55,291 bases of DNA from Streptomyces sp. NWU339 (GTDB taxonomy: Bacteria > Actinomycetota > Actinomycetes > Streptomycetales > Streptomycetaceae): assembly GCF_003143855.1 (NCBI RefSeq), contig NZ_QFRK01000049.1:1-55291 (forward strand), written 5' to 3'. Position 1 is the first letter of the stretch, and every line of letters begins with the position of its first letter. Of this stretch, positions 28,139 through 38,638 are shown in pieces. The translations under genes and the position numbers were made by a program. Under the pieces are notes generated by a model. That model had not been told where the DNA came from, searched no databases, and was given only the letters and a program-made list of their open reading frames with translations.

Positions 28139-29424
28139 GCACCGAAAAGACCTCGACGCCCGCCGCCGACACGGTCGAGAACACCGAGGCGGCCGCCGCG
28201 GCGGTCACCGCCGTCGACCCCCGGCTGCTGGTCCGCGAACAGGGCTTCGCCGGCTACATCGGCGAGTTCAAGCGGAAGATGAAGGCCGGCGACCTCGGGT
28301 CCGTCCCCGTCATCATCGGCCTGGTGATCATCTGGGCCATCTTCACCGGCCTGAACTCCAACTTCCTCACCGCCGGCAACTTCTCCGACATGTCCGTCGC
28401 CATGGTCGGCACGGGCATGATCGCCGTCGGTATCGTCTTCGTCCTGCTGCTCGGCGAGATCGACCTGTCGGTCGGCTCGGTCAGCGGTGTCGCGGGCGCC
28501 GCCTTCGCGGTGCTGAGCGTCACCCACGGGATGAACGAGTGGCTGGCCCTGGTGCTGGCCATCCTCACCGGCACGGCGGCCGGCGCCATCCACGGCTTCG
28601 TCTTCGCCCGCATCGGCGTCCCCGCCTTCGCCGTGACGCTGGCCGGTCTGCTGTTCTGGCAGGGCTTCATGCTGCAGATACTCGGCAGCAACGGCACCAT
28701 CAACCTGGACAGCGAAGGCATCGTCGGCAAGTTCACCAGCTACTACTTCACCGACGTCGCGGCCGCCTACGGCCTCGCCCTCGTGGCCGTCGTCGGGTAC
28801 TTCCTCACCGCGTTCCTGGGCAACCGCCGCCGCGAGGCCGCCGGTATCCCCTCGCGCCCGCTGAACGACATCATCGTGCGCACGGTGCTGCTGGCCGTCG
28901 TCTCCTTCGCCGTGGCGATCGTCTACAACCAGCACAAGGGCCTGCCGCTCGCCGTGGTGATCTTCCTCGCGGTGCTGGTGTTCACCGACTTCCTGCTCCG
29001 CCGCACCGCCTACGGCCGCAAGGTCTTCGCGCTCGGCGGCAGCGTCGAGGCGTCCCGCCGTGCCGGTATCAACGTGGAGATGGTCCGGATCTCGGTCTTC
29101 GCGATCGCCGGCACCTTCGCCGCGATCGGCGGCCTCTTCGTCGCCTCGAAGATCGCCTCCGCCAACCAGGGCGCGGGCACCGGTGAGTTCCTGATGAACG
29201 TCATCGCCGCGGCCGTGATCGGCGGCACGTCCCTCTTCGGCGGCCGGGGCCGCACCTGGAACGCGCTCCTCGGTGTCCTGGTGATCGTCTCCATCCAGTA
29301 CGGCCTCGCCCTCGAGGGCATCGCCTCGCCGGTGCAGTACATGATCACCGGTGGCGTGCTGCTGGCGACCGTCGTCATCGACGCGATCACCCGCAAGACG
29401 CAGAAGACCGCGGGCCGCGCCTAG
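28135..29424 (+). CDS. xylH: ABC transporter permease, xylose type
   Basis: Permease of 429 residues of the BPD_transp_2 (RbsC/XylH) type with about 10-12 membrane segments. Characteristic stretches are LLGEIDLSVGSVSGVAGA and GGSVEASRRAGINVEMV. The GTG start overlaps the xylG stop. Completes XylFGH. Confidence 0.92.
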   Translation: MSTEKTSTPAADTVENTEAAAAAVTAVDPRLLVREQGFAGYIGEFKRKMKAGDLGSVPVIIGLVIIWAIFTGLNSNFLTAGNFSDMSVAMVGTGMIAVGIVFVLLLGEIDLSVGSVSGVAGAAFAVLSVTHGMNEWLALVLAILTGTAAGAIHGFVFARIGVPAFAVTLAGLLFWQGFMLQILGSNGTINLDSEGIVGKFTSYYFTDVAAAYGLALVAVVGYFLTAFLGNRRREAAGIPSRPLNDIIVRTVLLAVVSFAVAIVYNQHKGLPLAVVIFLAVLVFTDFLLRRTAYGRKVFALGGSVEASRRAGINVEMVRISVFAIAGTFAAIGGLFVASKIASANQGAGTGEFLMNVIAAAVIGGTSLFGGRGRTWNALLGVLVIVSIQYGLALEGIASPVQYMITGGVLLATVVIDAITRKTQKTAGRA

Positions 29425-29452
29425 CGATCAGGCGTACCGTTTCCGCGGTGTT

Positions 29453-29481
29453 GTGCCCGGTGCCCCTGCGGTACCGGGCAC
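29453..29481 (+). terminator. xylFGH terminator hairpin
   Basis: GTGCCCGGT (29453-29461) pairs with ACCGGGCAC (29473-29481) across an 11-base loop, about 30 bp after the xylH stop and before the dxs upstream region. Confidence 0.65.
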
Positions 29482-29649
29482 AGCCGTGTCCACGGCTTGG
29501 CACAGGGCCTGGCCCAGGGCGCTCCGGGCCTGGGCGGAGCCGGACCGCGTGAGGCATGACGCACGGCCCGGACGCCGACCGCCGGAGCGGAACATTAGAC
29601 TCGTCGAGCCCGGCAACAGCTCGATCAGCTCTACTGCAAGGAGGCACGG

Positions 29650-31629
29650 GTGCCGCTGCTGACCCGTATCAGGGGACCGCGCGATCTGGACCGGCTCACC
29701 GCGGAGGAGCTGAGCCAGCTGGCCGAGGAGATCCGGACCTTCCTGGTCGACGCGGTCTCCAAGACCGGCGGCCATCTCGGCCCCAACCTGGGTGTGGTGG
29801 AGCTCACCATCGCCCTGCACCGCGTCTTCGAATCCCCCAGGGACAAGGTGCTCTGGGACACCGGCCACCAGTCCTACGTGCACAAACTGCTGACCGGCCG
29901 ACAGGACTTCTCCCGGCTGAAGATGAAGGGCGGCCTCTCCGGCTACCCCTCGCAGGCCGAGTCCGAGCACGACGTCATCGAGAACAGCCACGCCTCCACC
30001 GTCCTCGGCTGGGCCGACGGCCTGGCCAAGGCCAACCAGCTCAGGCGGACCGGCGACCACGTCGTCGCCGTCATCGGGGACGGCGCGCTCACCGGCGGCA
30101 TGGCCTGGGAGGCGCTGAACAACATCGCCGACGCCCGGGACCGGCCGCTGGTCATCGTCGTCAACGACAACGAGCGCTCCTACGCGCCCACCATCGGCGG
30201 CCTCGCCAACCACCTGGCGACCCTGCGCACCACCGACGGCTACGAGCGCTTCCTGGCCCGCACCAAGGAGGTCCTGGAGCGCACCCCGGTCGTCGGCCAG
30301 GCCCTCTACGACACCCTGCACGGCGCCAAGAAGGGCCTGAAGGACTTCATCGCCCCCCAGGGCATGTTCGAGGACCTCGGGCTGAAGTACGTCGGCCCCA
30401 TCGACGGCCACGACATCGAGGCCCTGGAGTCCGCCCTCACCCGCGCCAAGCGCTTCGGCGGCCCGGTGATCGTGCACTGCCTCACCGAGAAGGGCCGCGG
30501 CTACCAGCCCGCCCTGGCGGACGAGGCCGACCGCTTCCACGCCGTCGGCAAGATCCACCCCGACACGGGCCTGCCCATCGCCAGCTCCGGTGCCGACTGG
30601 ACGTCCGTCTTCGGCGAGGAGATGGTCAAGCTCGGCGAGGAGCGCGAGGACGTCGTCGCCATCACCGCGGCCATGCTCCAGCCGGTCGGCCTCGACCGGT
30701 TCGCCAAGCGGTTCCCGGACCGTGTCTACGACGTCGGCATCGCCGAGCAGCACGGCGCGGTCTCCGCGGCGGGCCTGGCCCACGGCGGGGTGCACCCCGT
30801 CTTCGCCGTGTACGCCACCTTCCTCAACCGCGCCTTCGACCAGGTGCTGATGGACGTGGCCCTGCACAAGTGCGGCGTCACCTTCGTCCTGGACCGGGCC
30901 GGTGTCACCGGCACCGACGGCGCCTCCCACAACGGCATGTGGGACATGTCGATCCTCCAGGTGGTCCCCGGGCTGCGGCTGGCCGCCCCGCGCGACGCCG
31001 ACCAGGTCCGCGCCCAGCTGCGCGAGGCCGTCGAGGTCACCGACGCGCCGACCGTGGTCCGCTTCTCCAAGGGCGCGGTCGGGCCCGCCGTGCCGGCCGT
31101 GGGACGCGTCGGCGGCATGGACGTCCTGCGCGAGCCCGGCACCGACACCCCGGACGTGCTGCTGGTCTCCGCGGGCGCCCTCGCCCCGATGTGCCTGGAG
31201 ATCGCCGGCCTGCTCGACCGGCAGGGCATCTCCACCACCGTCGTCGACCCGCGCTGGGTCAAGCCCGTCGACGAGGCCATGGCCCCGCTCGCCGAGAAGC
31301 ACCGGGTCGTCGTCACCGTCGAGGACAACTCCCGCGTCGGCGGAGTCGGCTCGACGATCGCGCAGGCCCTGCGCGACGCCGACGTCGACGTACCGCTGCG
31401 CGACTTCGGCATCCCGCCGCGCTTCCTCGACCACGCCTCCCGCGCCGAGGTCCTGGCGGAGATCGGGCTCACCGCTCCCGACATCGCCCGTCAGGTCACC
31501 GGTCTGGTGGCGAAGCTGGACGGCGGCCTCCCGCCCTCCCGGATCCGCTCGAACGGCACGCACGGCGCACACGACGCGAACTCCGCCGTACGCGCCGCCG
31601 CCGAGTCGGTGGAACCGGCCCGCGACTGA
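29650..31629 (+). CDS. dxs: 1-deoxy-D-xylulose-5-phosphate synthase
   Basis: First enzyme of the MEP isoprenoid pathway, condensing pyruvate and glyceraldehyde 3-phosphate with thiamine diphosphate; 659 residues. The ThDP motif runs from GDGALTGGMAWEALNN, the substrate-binding HRVFESP and DTGHQSYVHKLL lie N-terminal, and a transketolase central domain (DVGIAEQHGAVSAAGLA) and C-terminal domain follow. GTG at 29650 with AAGGAGG upstream. It has its own upstream region with a terminator before it, so co-transcription with xylH is unlikely. Confidence 0.96.
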   Translation: MPLLTRIRGPRDLDRLTAEELSQLAEEIRTFLVDAVSKTGGHLGPNLGVVELTIALHRVFESPRDKVLWDTGHQSYVHKLLTGRQDFSRLKMKGGLSGYPSQAESEHDVIENSHASTVLGWADGLAKANQLRRTGDHVVAVIGDGALTGGMAWEALNNIADARDRPLVIVVNDNERSYAPTIGGLANHLATLRTTDGYERFLARTKEVLERTPVVGQALYDTLHGAKKGLKDFIAPQGMFEDLGLKYVGPIDGHDIEALESALTRAKRFGGPVIVHCLTEKGRGYQPALADEADRFHAVGKIHPDTGLPIASSGADWTSVFGEEMVKLGEEREDVVAITAAMLQPVGLDRFAKRFPDRVYDVGIAEQHGAVSAAGLAHGGVHPVFAVYATFLNRAFDQVLMDVALHKCGVTFVLDRAGVTGTDGASHNGMWDMSILQVVPGLRLAAPRDADQVRAQLREAVEVTDAPTVVRFSKGAVGPAVPAVGRVGGMDVLREPGTDTPDVLLVSAGALAPMCLEIAGLLDRQGISTTVVDPRWVKPVDEAMAPLAEKHRVVVTVEDNSRVGGVGSTIAQALRDADVDVPLRDFGIPPRFLDHASRAEVLAEIGLTAPDIARQVTGLVAKLDGGLPPSRIRSNGTHGAHDANSAVRAAAESVEPARD

Positions 31630-31648
31630 CCCCCTTCGCCGATGCGCC

Positions 31649-31698
31649 CGAACGGGTCGCCCGTGCCACTGTGAAGAGTGGCGAGGGCGGCCCGTTCG
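31649..31698 (+). terminator. dxs terminator hairpin
   Basis: CGAACGGG (31649-31656) pairs with CCCGTTCG (31691-31698); adjacent bases extend the stem with G-U pairing, and an inner CCACT/AGTGG stem forms the tip. It starts 20 bp after the dxs stop. Confidence 0.6.
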
Positions 31699-31778
31699 CG
31701 TGAAGGCGCCCGCGCCGGGGCATACGAGGTACGCCCCCTCTCGATCATGTCGAGGACGACGCAGCGTGGGAGGTACCT

Positions 31779-33299
31779 GTGAGCAGCACCCTCTTCCGGA
31801 CGAAGAAGGTCGAGCAGTCCATCCGCGACACCGAAGAACCGGAGCACGCGCTCAAGAAGTCCCTCTCCGCGCTGGACCTGACCGTCTTCGGCGTCGGCGT
31901 CATCATCGGCACCGGCATCTTCGTGCTCACCGGTACGGTCGCCAAGAACAACGCCGGGCCCGCCGTGGCCCTGGCCTTCGTGGTGGCCGGCGTCGTCTGT
32001 GCGCTCGCCGCGCTCTGCTACGCCGAATTCGCCTCCACCGTCCCGGTGGCGGGCTCCGCCTACACCTTCTCGTACGCCTCCCTCGGGGAACTGCCCGCGT
32101 GGATCATCGGCTGGGACCTGGTCCTGGAGTTCGCGCTCGGCACGGCAGTGGTGGCCGTCGGCTGGTCCGGCTACATCCACTCGCTGCTGGACAACGTGGG
32201 CTGGCATCTGCCCGCGGCGCTCGGCACCCGGGACGGCGCCGTGGGCTTCGGCTTCGACATCCTCGCCGCCGTACTGGTGCTGGTCCTCACCGGCGTCCTC
32301 GTCCTCGGCATGAAGCTGTCCGCCCGGGTGACCTCGGTCGTCGTCGCCATCAAGGTGACCGTCGTCCTCGTCGTCATCGTCGCCGGTTCCTTCTTCGTGA
32401 CCGCCGGCAACTACCACCCGTTCATCCCGAAGGCGCAGGCCGTCCCAGCCGGTGAAGGTCTCCGTGCGCCGCTCATCCAGCTGATGATCGGCTGGGCACC
32501 GTCCAACTTCGGCGTGATGGGCATCTTCACGGCGGCCTCGGTGGTCTTCTTCGCCTTCATCGGCTTCGACGTCGTCGCCACGGCCGCCGAGGAGACCAGG
32601 AACCCGCAGCGGGACATGCCGCGCGGCATCCTCGGTTCCCTGTTCATCTGCACCGTCCTGTACGTCGCCGTGTCGATCGTCGTCACCGGAATGCAGCGCT
32701 ACACCGACCTGTCCGTGGACGCCCCGCTCGCGGACGCGTTCAAGGCCACCGGCCATCCCTGGTTCGCGGGCTTCATCAGCTTCGGCGCCGCCATCGGTCT
32801 GACCACGGTCTGCCTGATCCTGCTGCTCGGCCAGACCCGGGTGTTCTTCGCGATGAGCAGGGACGGGCTGCTGCCCCGCTTCTTCTCCCGCGTCCACCCC
32901 CGCTTCAGGACCCCGTACCGGCCGACCATCCTGCTCGGTGTGATCATCGCGATCGTCGCGGGCTTCACCCCGTTGTCGGAGCTCGCCGAGCTGGTGAACA
33001 TCGGCACGCTGTTCGCCTTCGTGGTCGTCGCGCTCGGCGTGGTCATCCTGCGCCGCACCCGCCCCGACCTGCCCCGGGCCTTCCGCACCCCGTGGGTGCC
33101 GTTCCTGCCGATCCTGTCGGTCGCCGCCTCGCTGTGGCTGATGCTGAACCTGCCCGCCGAGACCTGGCTCCGGTTCGGCCTCTGGATGGCGCTCGGCTTC
33201 GTCTTCTACTTCCTCTACAGCCGGAGCCACAGCCGTCTGGGCCGGGAAGAGGAGGTCGGCGGCCGGCCCGGCAAGCCGCAGGGCCCGGCCTTCCGGTAA
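31779..33299 (+). CDS. APC-superfamily amino-acid permease
   Basis: Membrane protein of 506 residues with about 12-14 segments. It begins with a short cytoplasmic arm ending LKKSLSALDLTVFGVGVIIGTGIFVLTG, whose GxGIFVxTG is the substrate-binding unwound helix of the cationic amino acid transporter (CAT/YfnA) subgroup. Typical ATAAEETRNPQRDMPRGI follows at mid-length. The GTG at 31779 has GGGAGG upstream. The specific amino acid cannot be read from sequence. It is preceded by the dxs terminator, so it probably has its own promoter. Confidence 0.88.
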   Translation: MSSTLFRTKKVEQSIRDTEEPEHALKKSLSALDLTVFGVGVIIGTGIFVLTGTVAKNNAGPAVALAFVVAGVVCALAALCYAEFASTVPVAGSAYTFSYASLGELPAWIIGWDLVLEFALGTAVVAVGWSGYIHSLLDNVGWHLPAALGTRDGAVGFGFDILAAVLVLVLTGVLVLGMKLSARVTSVVVAIKVTVVLVVIVAGSFFVTAGNYHPFIPKAQAVPAGEGLRAPLIQLMIGWAPSNFGVMGIFTAASVVFFAFIGFDVVATAAEETRNPQRDMPRGILGSLFICTVLYVAVSIVVTGMQRYTDLSVDAPLADAFKATGHPWFAGFISFGAAIGLTTVCLILLLGQTRVFFAMSRDGLLPRFFSRVHPRFRTPYRPTILLGVIIAIVAGFTPLSELAELVNIGTLFAFVVVALGVVILRRTRPDLPRAFRTPWVPFLPILSVAASLWLMLNLPAETWLRFGLWMALGFVFYFLYSRSHSRLGREEEVGGRPGKPQGPAFR

Positions 33300-33339
33300 C
33301 CCACACGGCCCCCGGTCCCGCCGTCTTCGGCGGTGGCGG

Positions 33340-33711
33340 TCAGGGGCGGACGGTCCGAGGGCCGGTCACGGTGGCGCCCAGGGCGGTCACCCGGCGGCGC
33401 AGTTCGCGGTCGGCGGTGACGACCAGGACCGGGCGCTCACCCGCCTCGGCCACCAGGTCGACCACGCGGTCGTCGCCGCTGCCCGGTGCCGCCTCCACCC
33501 GCACCCCGGGCACCGACTCCACGCCCCGTGCCGCGCCCTCCACCACCAGGACGATCTCCACCGGCCCCGGACGGTCGGGCAGCCCCCGTGAGGCCAGCCG
33601 GTCCCGCAGCCGCTCCGCGGCGCCCCGGCGGTCCCGCCACCACCCGTCGGGCACCGACCCGAAGACGTTCGCGGAATCGACGATCACGAGCAGGGCGGCG
33701 CTGTGGTCCAT
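33340..33711 (-). CDS. NYN/PIN-like putative ribonuclease
   Basis: Small protein of 123 residues. The N-terminus reads LLVIVDSANVFGSVPDGWW, the NYN-type opening with an acidic metal ligand (D12), followed by GDDRVVDLVAEAG and VVTADRELRRRV, which carry the other expected acidic residues. This pattern is that of NYN/PIN nucleases, probably acting on RNA. Divergently placed 68 bp from the next gene. No motif fixes the target. Confidence 0.7.
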   Translation of the reverse strand: MDHSAALLVIVDSANVFGSVPDGWWRDRRGAAERLRDRLASRGLPDRPGPVEIVLVVEGAARGVESVPGVRVEAAPGSGDDRVVDLVAEAGERPVLVVTADRELRRRVTALGATVTGPRTVRP

Positions 33712-33779
33712 GCGGCCAGAGTCCCACGGAACGGCCCCCGCCCGAGGCGCCCGCGAACCGGCTTGCCTAGGGTGAAACG

Positions 33780-34796
33780 GTGAACGGCGACTGGCTCCTC
33801 CGCGGCCGCGACGGCCGCCTCACCGTCTATCTGCCCTCGGACGACGCCGTCCTGTGCCGCGCGGAACTCGCCCCCGGCGGTCCCTGGCAGGCGACCCGTA
33901 CCGTCGGCGGCGACCAGAAGCTGCGTCCGGGAGCGGCGATCGGCCAGGGCGCCGACGGCTACGCCCATCTGGTCGCCTGGCGGCCCACCGGGTCCGGCCA
34001 GTCGGGCCTGGTGCACTCCACCCACTTCCGGCCCCGGCTCGCCGCCCTCGACTGGAACCCCGTCGGCCACCCCGACCAGAAGGGCGACCGCACCGGGACA
34101 CCGGCCGTCGCGGTCGACGCCCAGGGCCGCGCGCACGTCTTCGTCCGCAACCAGGGCGGCGGGGTGAGCGTGCGGGCGCAGAAGGAGAAGGGCGGCTGGG
34201 ACCCCTGGCGGGACCTCGGCGGAGCCGGCGTCCAGGGCGAACTCGCGGCCGTGACCGGCGAGTCGGGCCGGATCGAGCTGTACGCGGCGACCTCGGACAC
34301 CCTCCTGCACTGGCGTCAGGAGACACCCGGCGGGCAGCTTGTGCGGGCGGAGGAGACCGACTTGCCGGTCCGTCCGGACACCCTGTGCGCGCTCGCCACC
34401 TCCGCCGAGCACACCACCCTGTTCTGCACCGACACGTCCGGCGAACTGTGCGCCTGGCGTCCCGGCGGCACACCGGTGCCGCTGCTCACCGCGGCCGGAC
34501 TCGGCCCGGTCCGCGCCGTGCGCCGTGCCGTGGCGGGTCACGACTGCACGGTGCTCGCCCAGCGCTCGGCGAGCGGCAGGATCGCCTTCGCCGCGTACCC
34601 CACGCAGGCGGAGCCGTCCGGCGCCCGGTGGACCGAGTCCGGCCCTCCGTCGCCGGCCGACGCGGAGGTGGCCCTCGCCCTCGACGAGCACGAGGAGATC
34701 GTCGCCGCCACCGTCTCCCGCTCCACCGGCTCCCTCCGGCTCGCCCGCCGCGAGGACGAGCCGGGCCTGGCCCTGACGGCGTGGCGCGAGGTGTGA
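33780..34796 (+). CDS. hypothetical beta-propeller-like protein
   Basis: Protein of 338 residues without a signal peptide. It contains repeated blocks of the form GxDGxxHLVAWR, DAQGRAHVFVRN and ESGRIELYAAT, spaced about 50 residues, suggesting a 5-7-bladed propeller of the PLL-like or tectonin-like type. Such folds bind sugars or other ligands, but no function can be given. The GTG start at 33780 has little Shine-Dalgarno and may be leaderless or weakly expressed. Confidence 0.65.
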   Translation: MNGDWLLRGRDGRLTVYLPSDDAVLCRAELAPGGPWQATRTVGGDQKLRPGAAIGQGADGYAHLVAWRPTGSGQSGLVHSTHFRPRLAALDWNPVGHPDQKGDRTGTPAVAVDAQGRAHVFVRNQGGGVSVRAQKEKGGWDPWRDLGGAGVQGELAAVTGESGRIELYAATSDTLLHWRQETPGGQLVRAEETDLPVRPDTLCALATSAEHTTLFCTDTSGELCAWRPGGTPVPLLTAAGLGPVRAVRRAVAGHDCTVLAQRSASGRIAFAAYPTQAEPSGARWTESGPPSPADAEVALALDEHEEIVAATVSRSTGSLRLARREDEPGLALTAWREV

Positions 34797-34845
34797 CCCG
34801 GGCGCCCATCCGGTCGGACCGCGCGGCGATCCGCTCGCCGCGCCC

Positions 34846-34897
34846 GTGACGAGAACCCGTGACGAGAACCCGTGACGAGAACCCGTGATGAAAACCC
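34846..34897. repeat. 13-bp tandem repeat, four copies
   Basis: GTGACGAGAACCC is repeated perfectly at 34846, 34859 and 34872, and a fourth copy at 34885 differs at two positions (GTGATGAAAACCC). It lies between the stop of the propeller-like gene and the fadB terminator. Confidence 0.95.
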
Positions 34898-34906
34898 ATA
34901 CGAAAA

Positions 34907-34945
34907 GGGGCGGGCCGCACGGATCGTCACCGCGCGGCCCGCCCC
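34907..34945 (-). terminator. fadB terminator with T-tract
   Basis: GGGGCGGGCCGC (34907-34918) pairs perfectly with GCGGCCCGCCCC (34934-34945). Read on the minus strand, TTTT follows the stem, giving a classical intrinsic terminator 17 bp after the fadB stop. It may also serve the convergent gene. Confidence 0.85.
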
Positions 34946-34962
34946 CTGTCAGGGCCGGCCGG

Positions 34963-37088
<2,126 letters not shown>

Positions 37089-37092
<4 letters not shown>

Positions 37093-38306
37093 TTGTCCCC
37101 CTCGAAGTGCGGGTTCTCCCAGATGACCGTCGCGCCCATGCCGAAGCCGACGCACATGGTGGTCAGGCCGTAGCGGACGTGCGGCTGCTCCTCGAACTGG
37201 CGGGCCAGCTGCGTCATCAGCCGGACGCCGGAGGAGGCCAGCGGGTGGCCGAAGGCGATGGCGCCGCCGTACTGGTTGACGCGCGCGTCGTCGTCGGCGA
37301 TGCCGTAGTGCTCCAGGAAGGCCAGCACCTGGACGGCGAAGGCCTCGTTGATCTCGAACAGGCCGATGTCGGAGATGGACAGGCCCGCCTGGGCGAGCGC
37401 CTTCTCCGTGGCCGGGATCGGACCGTAGCCCATGACCTCCGGCTCGACGCCCGCGAAGGCGTACGAGACCAGGCGCATCTTCACCGGGAGGTCGTTCTCG
37501 CGGGCGAAGTCCTCAGAGGCGATGAGCGAGGCGGTGGCGCCGTCGTTGAGACCGGCCGCGTTGCCGGCGGTGACCCGGCCGTGGACGCGGAACGGCGTCT
37601 TCAGCCCGGCCAGGTTCTCCAGGGTGGTGCCCGGACGCATCGGCTCGTCGGCGGTGACCAGGCCCCAGCCCGTCTCGCCCGCCTCGGCGTTGGTGCGGCG
37701 CACCGAGACCGGTACCAGGTCGGCCTGGATCTTGCCGTCGGCGTACGCCTTGGCGGCCTTCTCCTGCGAGCGGACCGCGTACTCGTCGGCGCGCTGCTTG
37801 GTGATCGTCGGGTAGCGGTCGTGCAGGTTCTCCGCGGTCATGCCCATGAACAGGGCGGACTCGTCGACCAGCTTCTCGGAGACGAACCGGGGGTTGGGGT
37901 CGACGCCCTCGCCCATCGGGTGGCGGCCCATGTGCTCGACACCGCCCGCGATGGCGACGTCGTACGCGCCGAAGGCGACGGAGCCGGCCACCGTGGTCAC
38001 GGCGGTCAGGGCGCCCGCGCACATGCGGTCGATGGAGTAGCCCGGAACCGAGGTGGGCAGGCCCGCGAGGATGCCGGCGGTACGGCCGATGGTCAGGCCC
38101 TGGTCGCCGATCTGCGTGGTCGCGGCGACCGCGACCTCGTCGATCTTCTTCGGGTCGAGTCCGGGGTTGCGGCGCAGCAGCTCCCGGATCGCCTTCACGA
38201 CGAGGTCGTCGGCACGGGTCTCGTGGTAGATGCCCTTGGGGCCCGCCTTGCCGAACGGGGTGCGGACGCCGTCGACGAAGACGACGTCCCTGACGGTACG
38301 AGGCAC
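37089..38306 (-). CDS. fadA: acetyl-CoA acyltransferase (thiolase)
   Basis: Thiolase of 405 residues that cleaves 3-ketoacyl-CoA. The acyl-binding Cys is in SIDRMCAGALTAV, the catalytic His in GLFEINEAFAVQ, and GGAIAFGHPLASSGVR and the C-terminal Cys in TTMCVGFGMGA are in place. The GTG at 38306 was chosen because GGAGGAG lies seven bases upstream; a longer frame to 38450 would run through the operator. First gene of the fadAB operon. Confidence 0.93.
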
Positions 38307-38349
38307 GATGGCTCTCCTCCAGGGTGCGGGATGGCACTGCTGCGTTGCG

Positions 38350-38365
38350 CTGAGCGCGCGCTCAG
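38350..38365. promoter_or_regulatory. perfect 16-bp palindrome upstream of fadA
   Basis: CTGAGCGCGCGCTCAG is its own reverse complement. It lies 44 bp upstream of the fadA start codon, just downstream of a plausible -10 region, as expected of a repressor operator. TetR-type acyl-CoA-responsive regulators commonly control such operons, but the binding protein is not identified. Confidence 0.55.
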
Positions 38366-38372
38366 AGCCTAT

Positions 38373-38393
38373 GCTACTTGTGGGTAATGTAGC
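38373..38393. promoter_or_regulatory. imperfect inverted repeat over the presumed fadA promoter
   Basis: GCTAC (38373-38377) and GTAGC (38389-38393) flank TTGTGGGTAAT. The AT-richer stretch is the likeliest promoter core for leftward transcription of fadAB. No clean -35/-10 pair can be fixed. Confidence 0.35.
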
Positions 38394-38549
38394 TGCCCAG
38401 CCCCACGGAACCGAGCGGCGAAGCTCACACTCCTGGCGGAGTCGTCGCACCGCGCGGTGTCAGGACAGGGGCCGACGCGGACGTGAACCCGCTCTGAGGA
38501 TCTTGGCGTGATCTCGACGTCGCTGTTCTGTTCTGAGGGCCCCTGGAAA

Positions 38550-38579
38550 CCGCCGGCGCACGGGAAACCGGCCCGGCGG
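38550..38579 (-). terminator. candidate rnd terminator
   Basis: CCGCCGG (38550-38556) pairs with CCGGCGG (38573-38579) over a 16-base loop. On the minus strand TTT follows. It lies about 60 bp after the rnd stop codon. Confidence 0.4.
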
Positions 38580-38638
38580 GCGCGATCCCGGTCGTCCTCT
38601 CCCCGCACCCGCCCCGCGACAGGCGCCGCCGACGGCGC

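Larger units (their letters stand above)
38307..38638. other. fadA promoter region and rnd 3' flank
   Basis: About 330 bp without a gene. From left to right it holds the fadA ribosome site, a 16-bp perfect palindrome, an imperfect inverted repeat over the presumed promoter and a small hairpin after rnd. Open frames here have no resemblance to known families. Confidence 0.6.
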
